A program made the translations under genes and the position numbers. Positions 28,971 to 41,055 of a stretch of DNA of 64,000 bases are shown one piece after another. Source of the stretch: Alnus glutinosa (lineage: Eukaryota; Streptophyta; Magnoliopsida; Fagales; Betulaceae); contig NC_084893.1 of NCBI RefSeq assembly GCF_958979055.1, positions 27,483,487-27,547,486 of the forward strand, in the 5' to 3' direction. The notes beneath the pieces are model-generated. The model was not told where the DNA came from and made no database searches. It worked only from the letters and a program-made list of their open reading frames with translations. Position 1 is the stretch's first letter, and every line of letters starts with the position of its first letter.

Positions 28971-31596
28971 TCACGCATTGTTGTCACTGCTGTTTCTTGT
29001 AGCAGTATGACTTTTACTACTATGGTTTGAACGAACATTGTCAATGACAGAGGCAATGGCCGCCGCTAGTGCAGCAGTGATGTGAGGGTTTGCTGTGATG
29101 GCAGCTGTCGCTGAACTGACTGCATCGGCGTTGGGTGCTAAGAGAGGAAGATCCATTCCCTGAGAGACATGAAGACCAAAATAGTTTGATTGGCTGTGGA
29201 ACTGAGAGGACTTATGATCAGAGTGATCAGTGAGGTCGATTGTAACAGTAGGAAATGGAGCGGCTGTTGAAAGTGTAGCGAAGTTTAGTGAGCTAGAAAG
29301 TGCATTTCTTGCTAATATGTTTGAATTCATGATTAGCGCATCTGAACTAGGCAATGGTCCTGAAAGCAGCATTGATGCGGCTGCTGATGTGGTGGAAACC
29401 ATTGCCTCGGCGGCTGGAGGGAGCTGATGGTTATGACGACCTTCATATGTGGTTATGAGGATTGACTGATCTTCTGCACACCTTTGTATCTATTTTAAAC
29501 CAAAATTCCATTAGCTGCAATAATACTCTTTGCAAATATATTAAATCACTACTTATCATAAAAGTTTAAGTCAATAAAAAGAGAAAAAATTAATCATTTA
29601 ATCAATCGTTTAACAGAGTGAGAATTAAACAGAAATGAAGTAAAAGCAAAGAAAAAAAACTTTTGCACAATAGTTGTATAATTGTTATGCAAGGTCTTAG
29701 AAATATGAGGTGCGTCCCATTTGGTGGGTTCTACCACATAAGTCCCACGTGAGACCCATCTCATGTCTCTAGAGTAGTGCTGTTGTGCACCAATCACTCC
29801 TCAAAAGTAAAATGCATAATTTCTTTAAGGAAGAAAAAGAATATACTTGTTTGCGAACCGGGCAACTAGATCCCATGGTGCAACGATAATAAGCTCGAGG
29901 AAATGGGTTTCTTTTTGCCATCTTCTGCCCATACTTTCTCCAATGGCATCCGTCAGAAATCTGTGATCGATGCACTAATTAATTAAGATTGATCGATTGA
30001 AAAGCAAGTTTCAATTATCATTTAATTAGAATACTGCATTATTTGATAATCCACATTTTATGCGATCAGTTTTTATACATTAAACATGTGATTACATTTA
30101 CTCCAATGATTTCTAGTTGGGGGTGGTAATTCATGTTCATTATGTATCGATATAAGATTTTATAAATCAATCTTAATTCGACTTATTAAATTAAACTAGT
30201 CCAACTCCTTTAACTTAATTCACTATGTTAGATTAATCCCGACTTAATTTGCATATGCACGTTTTATGAAAAGTTGATGAGGGCCCTGATTCTTGTAGCT
30301 AGGTAGCTTGTTTCAATAGTATACTGGTGTACGTAATTTCCTTCTAACTTCCTTAACTATGAGACTGCCGACTAAAACTTTTCTTTTTTGACTTTTGGAG
30401 CCTTGGAGGTGTGTGCACATGCATGTAGGCATAAATTCTTCATTTTGGGTCATCAACTTCCTTGATGTTGTCAGATAAGAACATGATATTGTAAAACCTT
30501 AATTTGCACCTACGTGAAGTTTAACACTATAGCAAGCTACTTTACCATCTTCAAAAAAAAAAAAAAAAAGGTACTTTACCATGTATGCGTCTGATCGGGC
30601 TCGAACTGATACTCGAGCTTTTCTGATCAACTCCGAAATCGTTTCCGACTGCTGATCGAAATCCTTGGAAGCACCAAATTTAGGGACTTTGTTAGGAACC
30701 CTCCCTGGAATTGCTTGGTCTTCGCTCTTCTCTCTCCCAGTTGTTGCACTATCCCCGACATCACTCTTATCCAGATCCAACTGTATATTTTGTGTCTTAC
30801 ACACATGCTCTTTCTCCTTGGCTGCTCCATTAATCATCTAAGCGCCCATAGATAATGTAGATTAATTAGTTTCCTAATTAATCGCTATATCTAAAATAGA
30901 TATAAATAGAAAGAGATGGGTTTTCAATTCCTTAGCAGGATTGTACGTAGTAAAACTACCTCATGATCATGTTTTTCGGTATTGACGTTTCGAATCTGAC
31001 GGTGCTGGATCAGTGTGTCAAGATTCGTTTTCAGGACATTGTAGTTGTTATTCACCTGATTAATCATATCTGTTAAGCGTTCATTTTCCACATGCATCTG
31101 GTTCAATTCAGCCTGAGCATGTATGATCAACTGCACGAAGAACAATCTTCATCTTAACAATCTGAAAATTAATACAAAAATTGAACTTTCAAGACTCAGC
31201 TCGGATAATAAATTTTCTATCAAAGTTTGATACATACCTCTTTTACTTTTCGCTTGTTACGTCCAGTGTTGTCTGATGTTCCATCAATGTCCACATTTGA
31301 TTTGACGCTACCAGTCTAAAAGAAAAAGAATCCAAAAACACACTTGAAATATTCAAGTGCTGAAAAGAGAAAAGAAAATAAAATTAAGACACTTGTAATT
31401 AGCATAAACTTACGTTAAGTTCCAAACCATGCACCAGCCCATCATCTACACGATCTTTCTTGGAAGAATTATTGTCGGCGGCAAAGAAGTCCATCTCCTT
31501 GACCATTGGTTTCCCATTATTGGAACTCCCGGCTGGATAAACATGTTCATGATGATCATCTCCGCAGTTGAGAAATGGGTTGCTATTGAGGTCCAT
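28971..31596 (-). CDS. WRKY transcription factor, group IIb (440 aa, 6 exons)
   Basis: A DNA-binding regulator that recognises W-boxes (TTGACY). Exons: 31414-31596, 31238-31315, 30960-31130, 30580-30837, 29847-29960, 28971-29489. All have phase-0 joins, giving 440 residues. The N-terminus has KEMDFFA, the small conserved motif of WRKY6/31/42/47 relatives, and an acidic LDLELN-type end to exon 1 (LVHGLELN). Exon 3 encodes a coiled coil ([19 protein letters not shown]) typical of group II. The WRKY domain is split between exons 5 and 6 after PVRKQ: WRKYGQK at about 237-243, zinc ligands C257-x5-C263-x23-H287-x-H289. His precedes WRKYGQK where group IIb proteins usually have Gln. An Ala/Ser-rich tail follows ([12 protein letters not shown]), as in this subgroup. 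The exact paralogue was not assigned. Confidence 0.96.
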
Positions 31597-31834
31597 GATA
31601 TTTTGTTTCGACGTAGTATATATGATTTGATTTTACAGTTTCCTTACCAATGGAGACTAGTCGTCGTCCTTCGGAGTTCGGACATATGTGTATATAAATG
31701 AAAGGAAGAAAGAGAGAGAGGGAGAGAAAGGATGAAGCGAGCTGTGAATTAAGGTTGAGTCCTTTTTAACAGTTGCAATGGACCCGGCGATAAAAAGGGT
31801 TTGGAATAAGACCAAAATGTGTAGGACTGATCAT

Positions 31835-31916
31835 CTTATATATATATATATATATATAGCATGAACATTGACACGGATTTGAGGAGTGACGTAAGATGCC
31901 GCGTCAACTGCACGTG
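31835..31916 (-). promoter_or_regulatory. Putative WRKY promoter elements: TATA run and G-box
   Basis: On the minus strand, a TA run (about 31838-31858) lies roughly 240-260 bases before the start codon. CACGTG (31911-31916) lies at about 315 bases, close to a tgacgt CRE/as-1-like core near 31887. No canonical TTGAC[CT] W-box was found in this short interval. Assignment rests on motif matches alone. Confidence 0.3.
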
Positions 31917-32790
31917 GAAGCAATCACAGGTGAGAGCTGGGTCAGTGTCAGATAGAGAGTCAGAGGTTTTTTTTTTTTTTTTTAAGATAAGTCAGGGGAG
32001 GTGCTGAGAATCGAGAGTTTTTCACATCAAGAGAGAGATGAAACAGTTAAACACAATCTGACTTTATTTTTATTTTTTTTTATTCTTTAAGAGTACCCTC
32101 AAGTCCTCGACAGCTTTTTTAAGTACTACCTAAAGCATTTGGTAGCACCTTAGCTTCCCATTTATTATTAATTTTAACATAAAATATTTTTCTCTTGTTT
32201 CTCTATATTTCATTGGGAATTATATTAAAATTTTGTAAAAAATGTGAGGGTACATAAAAATTTTAAAAAATTTTGTGAAGAAATAATATATATTTTAATA
32301 ATATAGAGAAAAATAAATAAAATTACTGTACAATGTATTTAAATAGGAAAACCGGCCACGTACCCCTCACTTGTCGTGGGGTGGACTTTTTTTTGTGTAT
32401 ATATATATATATATATTGTCATGCGTTAATCAACAATCAATTGTCATATGAATCTAGCATCTAACGGATTTGATCAAATAGTTGACGGCATGGACTATTT
32501 AATTTGGACCGATAACTTACCCTAGGTATTTTAAGATATTTTTAATAACACAAGGATCTGTTTGGTAGAATTACAAATCACATGAACTAAATAAGCAATT
32601 TTTCCCTTCTTTATTTGTAAATTTGTTTATAAGTTTTTTTAAAGAGGAAAAAAGACCGAAGAGGTCGACATCACTTTTTCTCTCTATGGGAATAGATATT
32701 CAATATTTGCAGGGTTAGAGCCAAAGGATATATCATAAAGGTTTTTGTGTGTGTATGTATTTTTCTTTAGAATAATTTGACTCTACTGAC

Positions 32791-32833
<43 letters not shown>

Positions 32834-34305
32834 TTTGATTTTATACTAGCTAACTAGACCCAAAAGATATAACTTATAAACTAATCATAACAAGAAAAAG
32901 TACATGTACACTTCGAAGTTCGAACTAAAACTACACTGGACACCTACTAGCTACTTGAATCAAAATTCATCCTTTAATATTAATGTTTATTTGGTTATTC
33001 TTTTTATGACCACCACATAACCCAAGTCAAGTGGTGAAGTTATGATTTCAGTTTATAGGAGACAAAATTAAAAAAAAATAATAGTAATAATTAACAAAAT
33101 AAATAAATAATTCAACAAAATTTAATTGTCGTTTAAACATAAATGTAATTTGTAATTTTTTTTTTCATGCCTGATATTAAATTTTGTAGTTATTCTAGAC
33201 GATTTTTCATATTTTGAAATCAATATTGTATGATTTCTTTATTGTTAATAATCTTGAATTTATCTTTTTATATATATATATATATATAACCAAAAATAAT
33301 CATTCTCTCATATATTTTTAAGTTTTAACAATATAATCATTCAGATCGATCTCCCATGATTTTGGTTACTTACTAGTGAAATAAAATCAAGAATATAATA
33401 TTTCTTACTCATGTCAACGGAAACCTGCATGTATCTGCCAATTGTGACTTTCATCCTTTCTTTCTTTTTTAATATAATTTTAACAATAAGTCAATAACTG
33501 GTTTTCTGATCTTAGATAAAGAGAGACAAAAAGTAAAACTAAATAAATAAAATAACAAAAAAACTCGTATTTTATTTGAGATTCTTTTTATATATATATA
33601 TATATATATATAAAAAGAGCTTTATTTATGTCATCAATTATAGAATTATAACTTCTACAGTTCTACCCTTTCTTTTCAAAATCATGACAACAGTCACAGC
33701 TTCCATAAACCCAATCGCAACTAATTCCTTCAAATAAAATTAATAAATAATTACTCATACGCCAAATATTGAAAGGCCCACCTATTGTAAACAAAAACTA
33801 TTTTGAAATCTTGCCAACACAAATTTTGATTCTAGTTTTAATTAAATAAAACTATATATTTTGAATATATTTGGACAGAATATTGTTTACATGCACGTAA
33901 TTCGATCACTGTCAAATCTTTTTAATTCCGCAAAGCATCCCTAAAGTACCAACTACCAACCGATTATATTCAATAACATTTTGAAAAGCCCAAAAATCTA
34001 AAAAGGAATCTAGAAAACAACCTCGATCTAATCAAATTCATTTAAACTAATTAATAAAAGCACAAACTAACCAACAGCAAACAACCTTCAAATCAATTGA
34101 AAGGCCCACCCACTAAAACACTGTTTAGTGAATATGAAGGTTGTTGAATATTAATTAATCCAGTGGTTCTCCATAAACCACTTTGCTTTACAAGTTGGGC
34201 CCATTAAAATTTAGGTGGGCCCCTCTCGTCCATCCTCCATCTACCTTGATAACCTTCAATTTTTATTAGACATTTTTTTTCAAAAAAAATTTCCATATAA
34301 GATCT
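31917..34305. other. AT-rich intergenic stretch
   Basis: No gene seen. It contains T- and A-runs (a T19 run near 31965 and A37 at 32793-32829), TA microsatellites at about 32397-32416, 33271-33289 and 33592-33611, and otherwise unstructured AT-rich DNA. Confidence 0.5.
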
Positions 34306-34600
34306 GGGATTGCGATTTCAAAAAGTAAGATTTAAAATAACGATTTTAAAATGTGCGATTTGAAAATAGTAATTTTTAAAAACGCAGTTAAGCGTTTGGC
34401 AAAATCGCAGTTTAGCATTTAAAATCGCGAATTTACCTTTAAAATTCTGCGTTTTTAAAAAAGTACCATCTTATCTGCGATTTGAAAAGGCAGATTTTCT
34501 GCGTTTTCAAATCGCAATTTTTAAAAACGCAGTTCCCAAACGATCTATGTTCTGCAATTTGGTTTAAAATCGCACTTATTGCCTATAAAATTGCAATCCC
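34306..34600. mobile_element. Palindromic MITE (GGGATTGCGATTT ends)
   Basis: The left end gggattgcgatttcaaaa and the right end ttgcaatccc form terminal inverted repeats. The interior repeats aaaaacgcagtt / ctgcgttttt and aaatcgc / gcgattt in both orientations, so most of the 295 bases can fold back on itself. No coding capacity. A target duplication was not resolved. Confidence 0.65.
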
Positions 34601-36810
34601 AAACACACCCATAGTATCTTTTCAAAATAAAAGTGATTTTTGTGATCATAATATTGAAGTTTAAAAATTTACAATATCAGTATTTTATGTTTTAGTACAT
34701 TTTAATTTCACAATTTTTTGTAAATTAATGCCAAAAAATAAACCTTTTTTAAAAAAAATGATAAATCAATAATTAAAAAATGTCTTGGACTCACCCACGG
34801 CTCATTGGCCGTGCATGGGTCTAGTGAATTTTTACTTATGATTGCAAAACCTCTTATATTTCGAGTAGTGTACGTGAAGTTTCTCTCAAATTTTTTATGG
34901 TATAAGTAGTGACTTCTACCACTCCCAAACATTTCTTACATTTAATTAACTCAAACCTAAACTTACAAACAAAATTTAACTTAGATTTTGTCAACGTATT
35001 TTCAATAGAAAATATCAAAGAAAATTATTTGTTTTCTATTATTTAGTCGGCTCTTTGGGGAAAAAAAAAAAATAGTATTTGGATGCACCATAAAAACAAC
35101 AAAAACCCACAAAATTTGACGAAGTATAAATTAAATTGTTTATATTTTACTGAAGGGGTGATGGCCGGTGGCTACATTGACTCATCGAGAGGGAAGGGAG
35201 AAGGGGAAGTGGTTAGAGCTTCATATCCGGTTTAGCAAAGAAATTTCTTTACTTTAGTTAAAAAACGTATCACATTTTTTTATTTTAACGATCCACTTTT
35301 TCAAAGCATATATATCACATCCTCTATTTCAAAGCACATATAATTAATGTTAGGTTTTGTACGTATTTGTGTTGACAAATCCTAGGGTTAAAATATGGGT
35401 TTAATTAATTGGTTGTATATTTTATAATGGAAACAGAGACATCGATTAGATAAGAATAATTTATAAGCTTTGATGATCAGTTACAGTCTTATGATCACTA
35501 AACATGAGATTATAACTTTAAGACAAGTGATTTAATTTGCTGTTATCCTGCTATCTGTAAAGATCGAGTTTGAATTCTCCTGGACTTTGTCATTCGAAGT
35601 GCATGATCAGTACTTAATGGACGTTCTATCGATCGTTATCAATATCCTTAGCTTCAACAATTAATTAATATAGCGGTTGAGTTAGAGTTGATTAGTTCCA
35701 TTAGAAATGTTAAATTATTACTTATTAAAAAGCTTAAATTTATAGAAATAGGTGAATTTTAATCATTTTTAATTTATATTTTAACACTCATTCCTCACTT
35801 GCGAACTTAAGCTCATTTTCAACAAGTGACGTCTAGCTAATATGTAAAATATTTAACTGAAATTCTGATATCATGTTAAATCATCGTTTATTTTAAAAGA
35901 AATTCAATGTCAACAAGTGCTACCTAACACGTAGAATATTTAACTGAAATTCTAATACAATGTTAAATCATGACTTATCCTAAAAATTTATGCTTATAGA
36001 AATATATGAATTTAATCATTTAATTACTACTTAATTTAACCCAAATAATTTCCCTACGTACGTACCTATAAATACCATGCTCTACTCAATTTTTCATAAT
36101 TCAGAGGTTATTGAGATGAAGCCTGAAAACCTTCCTGGAGAGAAAGCCTAAACCTTTCTTAATTAAGCTTAACCTTCCTTGTTTCTCTCCTTATAATTAC
36201 CACTAAACCACCATGAAATCCTTAATCCTATTTTGAGTGTTGGGGTTTGGCTTATGATCATGTCAGTTCATCATAATTGGAATTCTCAGAGATCGAATAA
36301 GTTCATTCGTGACAAGTCACTGTAAAAGAATGACAAAATTCTGGAGTTGCTTTGGAGAAGAGATCAAGTGTGTCACTTGGGATTTAGCCCTTCTTTGAAT
36401 TGACAAAAGTCTTGTGGTACTTAATTAACATGTTGCAATATTATTTTTCTATATATGGTGAGAATTTGTTGATGCCTGACTGCGTCTGACTCCGAGTGAT
36501 CGATCAGCCTTTTCAGGGAGCCGATCGACAAATGCTTGTTGTTATTCAACCCTTCTTTTGGGTTCGTGTAAAAATTCAGGGATGCATGAAAACTATTTTC
36601 ATTCGTAAAATTAAACCTATATGAAATTTCAATTTGGTCTCTGAAATTTTAAAACATGCACAAGTCCTAATCAATTTTAGAGAGTCGTACATACGTATTT
36701 AAGACATTCGCTACCAAAAAACTGGTGTTTTGAGTCGTTTTACTTATACTTTAAGTCGCTTTTCAACCGACACTATCCAAACGACTCAAAATGATTGGAG
36801 TTGTTTTTGG

Positions 36811-36871
<61 letters not shown>

Positions 36872-37049
36872 GGTAATCGATGCGGCACAATATTACTGGT
36901 AGATCGATATGGTTATCTCATGATCAGAGCGATTGACTACGTGTGCATTTCATCTTAAAAAAACATCGTGTTCATTTTGTCATGGGGAGATTGCTTCCTT
37001 GGAGGGTTCTTAATTTCAATGAGAGTGATCTTAATTTGTTGAGCTTGAC

Positions 37050-37092
<43 letters not shown>

Positions 37093-37747
37093 TGGTGTGA
37101 GCCGTGAAACATCTGCATTGGAAAATTAGCAGTAGATCGATATTGATGCACGCATGCATGCAAGGATTTTGTTACTACTTGATAGGCACGCATGGTGAAA
37201 ATCAAATACTATTTACTCTTTATAAATTTATTGCTAGAATCAACAGGAGTTTATGCACCTTAATTTGGGCGCACAAATGTCTATATATTGAGCTGCCGGC
37301 CACTTTAATTTCATTTTAATATATATATATTAACAAACAAGAAGAACAGGAGGCCAGGGCAAAGAGAAAGGGGGATGTTTTCCAACTTGATTGAAAAGAC
37401 TTGGCCCCGGCCAATATGGAATATGAAGAAAGTTCAAATCTATATATATATATATACACTCTCTCATTAATTTGACGGTCCACGACAGTTATAAAAATAA
37501 ATTATGATTCAGCCAAATACATATATAAGGCACTGTTCAATCATAATTGGAAAATGAATCTGAAGGAATATGTCAAAGTTGAAGCCAATAATTTATGGTA
37601 TATATTCAGTGAAGTCCAAAAAACTAACTACATTCATTCTATGGAAAGCAAAGCATGCCAAAAGTCCACATCGATCTAAGCCAAGTTTTGCAGTTTGGTC
37701 ACTCAACTTTTCTATTCCAAACATTTAATCCACCACATGGCACATGG

Positions 37748-37796
<49 letters not shown>

Positions 37797-38546
37797 AGGA
37801 AATAATAAGTATATATGCTAATTGACAAGGTCACCACGTGTGTTTTTCATTGGTTTTTTATACACCAATTAATTAATATTTAAACTTCAGCTCCCTCAAT
37901 TTTCAATTTTTAAATTTCATTAATTTAGATTTAAAAAAACGTCTTATATTACTTAAGTCATAGTACAATACATACAATGATTTAACATTCAATAATTATC
38001 TTATTAGAAAATTACACAAAAAAAAAAAAGAAAAGGAAAAGAATTTGTGCTAGACTACATAATTCAACGTGCTGATGACTTCTATGCCAAAGCATAAACT
38101 TCAAAAAAAAAAGGTTGGCATAGTTAGGTCGGATGTTAAAGAAGAAAGGTTTCCAACTTTGAAAAAAAATGCAATGCCGGTGGAATTTACGTACGTAGAG
38201 CCAGAAGGACCAGCGAAGAAGGAGGAACTTGTAAATCTAATTTAAGTGTTTTGACATCAAATTCAATTTTCCATCTAAAGACATAATTGTATTTTTATAC
38301 GTACAACTGAATAACCGATAGGGCTTATATAATACACACTTTTAATGGTGTGTTTGGCAACATGGTTGAATCTGAATTCTTTTCTACTTTTTTCAAAAAC
38401 AAAAATAATATTTTATTCAACTTTTTAAAATTTTATCTCACAAAATCAAACTTTGAAATTCGCACAGTGAATTAGAATTAAATTCGGATTTCAGGAAATT
38501 CAATTCTTAAACAAACCATTAAGTCACTCGAACATTTTCCGATAAT
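34601..38546. other. AT-rich intergenic stretch with microsatellites
   Basis: No gene supported. It holds long (AT)n at 36813-36866 and 37052-37090, (CT)n at 37752-37794, and smaller TA runs at 37319-37330 and 37440-37456. A dispersed motif (gatatcatgttaaatcatcg ... ttatcctaaaaatttatgct) appears twice at 35860-36000. The short frame near 36972-37205 is mostly translated TA repeat and is not a gene. Confidence 0.5.
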
Positions 38547-39121
38547 GCCCCGTTTGTTTCTGCGTAAAATGATTTCTGGAAAATGGTTTCGGTATTTTCC
38601 GGTGTTTGGTAGGGGCGAAAATAATGGTCAACCGGAAAATGATTTCCGTTTGACCAAAAATACTTAATAAATTTCGAAAAATGATTTACACTTTTTAAAA
38701 GCGTAAATAATTTTTTGTAGATGGTAGATGCAGTCGACTCTCTTTTAAACAACGCAGTCGACTTTTACGTTCAAGCAGTTGACTATTGCCGAATTTCGAC
38801 AAGTCAGATTCCGACTCCGGTCGATGCCGGAATTCAACAAATTAAGTCGGAATCCGGCGACGTCCAGCAGATGTCGCCGGATTCCAGGGATACCATGGCC
38901 AGAATCTGGCCGGAGCGGCCGGAATCCTGGACGGATCCGGCCTGGATCTGGCTAGAACAGCCGGACCCCAGGCATCTGGCCGGATTTGGCTATTTTGGCC
39001 GAATCTCCGGCCAGCTGGCCAGGACGGCCGGCTTCAAGTCAACTGGTCGGGATCCAGCTGTTTTCTGCCAGAAAACGGCCGGATTCCGGCAACTTTGCCT
39101 GAATTTGTATATGCCAAATAT

Positions 39122-39160
<39 letters not shown>

Positions 39161-40410
39161 GAGTGGAACATCGATGGTTTAGCAGAGCAGCAAATTCTTG
39201 ATAAGTTAACCCATATGACCATGGTCTCTAGCAGTTATGTTATGAACCATGATTTAAGCCAACCAGAGGTTGTTGATCTCTTGGTTAAGGGTTTCACAGG
39301 AACCCTTCAAGCCTGGTGGGAAAAGCATCTCACCGATGAGTCTAGAGATAGCATTAGAAGTGCTGTCAAAACCAATGAGGAAGGAATCCCCATATTCAAT
39401 GAGAAAATTGGATTAGGAGATTCTGATGCTGTCAACACTTTGTTCTATACCATTGTAGAACATTTTATTGGCACGCCAAGTCACCGCAACCAAGACAAAT
39501 GATGTTTTGAAGCAAACATTGTCTTGACACACATGGGCTTTGCTTATCTCAAAAGTAATTTGCATCTTGCTGCCATTAGCAGAACGCAAATTCTCTTTCG
39601 ACTTACTGTAATACTTCGTAGGAACAAGTCCTTCTTGTATACAGTTCAGATCTGCACCTGTATCAATCAATACAACTACAGATAACTCAAAATCATGAAT
39701 CTTAATTCTAACCTTGGAATACCATTTCTTAATATGGATTCTGTTGATTAGACTTATACAATTTTCTTCAAATTGTGGAGGCGTATCTTCAAGCTTAGGC
39801 TCGGACTCGGCTTCGCTGTCATTAGGACTGCTAGCGGCTGACTTAAGCTTGTGCTCAATTTTCAAGAGATTAACATCCTGTTTTAACTCTTGATTTTCTT
39901 CCTTAAGTATTTTAATCTCAGACTTAATTTGATTAACTTCAAGTTGCAAATCTTTTATAGTGATTTGTTCCTTTGGTTTATCAAATCTTTTAAGCGTGTT
40001 GCTTAAACTTATATCAAGGCTTTTAGACTTATTAACTTCTCTTTTTGTTAAAAGTTTTCTTAACTTTTCTAAATATTGCCTTTTTAACTCAGGATTCTCA
40101 ATTTTACTTATAAGATCAAGAAGCAGTACTTCTTGTTCTTCTTCCTTGGTCATAACACCAATTGTTTTGCAACAAGTGTCGTTACATATATATATATATA
40201 TATATTATTTTAATATTAATATTTTTTATTTTATGAATAAAATTTAATTTTTTTAAATTAATATGATTAAATTAAAAATAAAAAATATTTGTAATTTTCC
40301 GTACACACCAAACACCGAAAAATGATTTCGAAGGAAAATATTTTTCTGAAAAATGACTTCCCTAAAACTATTTTACGACGGAAACCATTTTACACCGAAA
40401 CAAACGGAGC
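38547..40410. mobile_element. Non-autonomous element with long terminal inverted repeats, carrying foreign sequence
   Basis: The left end (gccccgtttgtttctgcgta from 38547, then aaaatgatttc and ttttccggtgtttgg) is mirrored by the right end (ccaaacaccgaaaaatgatt ... gaaacaaacggagc ending 40410). The imperfect TIRs run about 80-110 bases, the style of Mutator-like MITEs. Inside are a CGG/GGCC-rich block (38760-39100) with repeated ccggat/ctggcc motifs, a TA microsatellite split by a virus-like insert, and AT-rich DNA. No transposase was seen and no clear 9-bp target duplication (flanks gataat / ataagt). Confidence 0.7.
39160..40185. mobile_element. Rearranged endogenous pararetrovirus-like fragments (capsid-like, plus strand; protease-like, minus strand)
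   Basis: The plus strand 39163-39481 encodes a capsid/gag-like segment (EWNIDGLAEQQILDKLTHMT ... GFTGTLQAWWEKHL). The minus strand from 40153 to about 39488 encodes a Lys/Glu-rich coiled coil followed by a retroviral-type aspartic protease segment (LIDTGADLNCIQEGL, then SANGSKMQI and HVCQDNVCF). The two meet tail to tail within 39482-39487. Both outer edges lie directly against (AT)n runs (39126-39159 and 40186-40205), as if the insert entered one TA microsatellite. Such TA-repeat integration is established for plant endogenous caulimovirids. RT and RNase H are absent, so this is a defective remnant. A Ty3-like retrotransposon origin is the main alternative. Confidence 0.6.
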
Positions 40411-40610
40411 ATAAGTTAACAAAGAATACAAATGAAGGGGTTGAGCAAACCGAAAGTCCAGGTGATTTGGCGTGGTCACTTGTCACTTTTTAAAATTTGG
40501 AGCGGTGATTGCAAATTGAGTACTGTCGGTACAAAAGAGAATAAATGTAATTTCCTCTAATTTTAACCAATCTTACATCTTGATTTTTTGTGCATGTAGT
40601 GTACGTGCTC

Positions 40611-40615
40611 AAGAG
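40611..40615. repeat. Left target-site duplication AAGAG of Copia element
   Basis: aagag directly before the 5' LTR matches aagag at 47420-47424 directly after the 3' LTR. Five bases is the usual length for Copia integrase. Confidence 0.85.
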
Positions 40616-41041
40616 TGTGAGATTTTATCTCTATATATGACCTATATGCCACATAAGGAAGCATTTATTAATAATTTAATAAATGAATAGTATATACGGT
40701 ATTACGGTTAGGTAATTTAATTAATTAAATTACCGTAATGGAATCGATTAATTGATTAAAAAATCAATTAATAATATTGTTTCCTTGATGGAAGGAACAA
40801 TACGGTATTTACCATATTTGAGGGTCCCTGACCTAGCCTATAAATAAACAGCCTATGTACACCATCAGTACGGCAATTCGGTAATAGGCATAGGTTAGAA
40901 GATCCCTCAAATAATATTTTCTTGTTCTTCATGGATCGTGGAAACGCTTGAGCAAATATGGCTAGAGGTAAGCCTGAATCCTGTTTTATTCGTTTTCCGC
41001 TGCGCATGTTAGATTAAGTAATATGTTGATTATTTCTAACA
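40616..41041 (+). repeat. 5' LTR
   Basis: It runs from tgtgagattttatc to attatttctaaca. By eye it differs from the 3' LTR at four positions of 426. It has a TATA-like cctataaataaac (about 40838), a likely promoter for the element, and palindromic AT motifs (aattaattaaatt). Confidence 0.92.
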
Positions 41042-41043
41042 TG

Positions 41044-41055
41044 TGGTATCAGAGC
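41044..41055 (+). promoter_or_regulatory. Primer-binding site (tRNA-iMet)
   Basis: tggtatcagagc two bases after the 5' LTR is the classic plant Copia primer site complementary to the 3' end of initiator methionine tRNA. Confidence 0.9.

Noticed and set aside
31600-31920. W-box autoregulation of the WRKY gene
   Set aside because: Only TTGACA/TTGACG-like matches occur in the first 320 bases, not the TTGAC[CT] consensus.
36972-37205. Frame containing repeated IY dipeptides
   Set aside because: Translation of a TA microsatellite.
38721-39182. 153-codon plus frame with Gly/Pro-rich repeats
   Set aside because: Comes from the CGG-rich tract and TA microsatellite in the TIR element; no protein family.
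40768-41007. 79-codon minus frame, repeated at 47146-47385
   Set aside because: Both lie inside the two LTRs and are identical only because the LTRs are. They are not genes.
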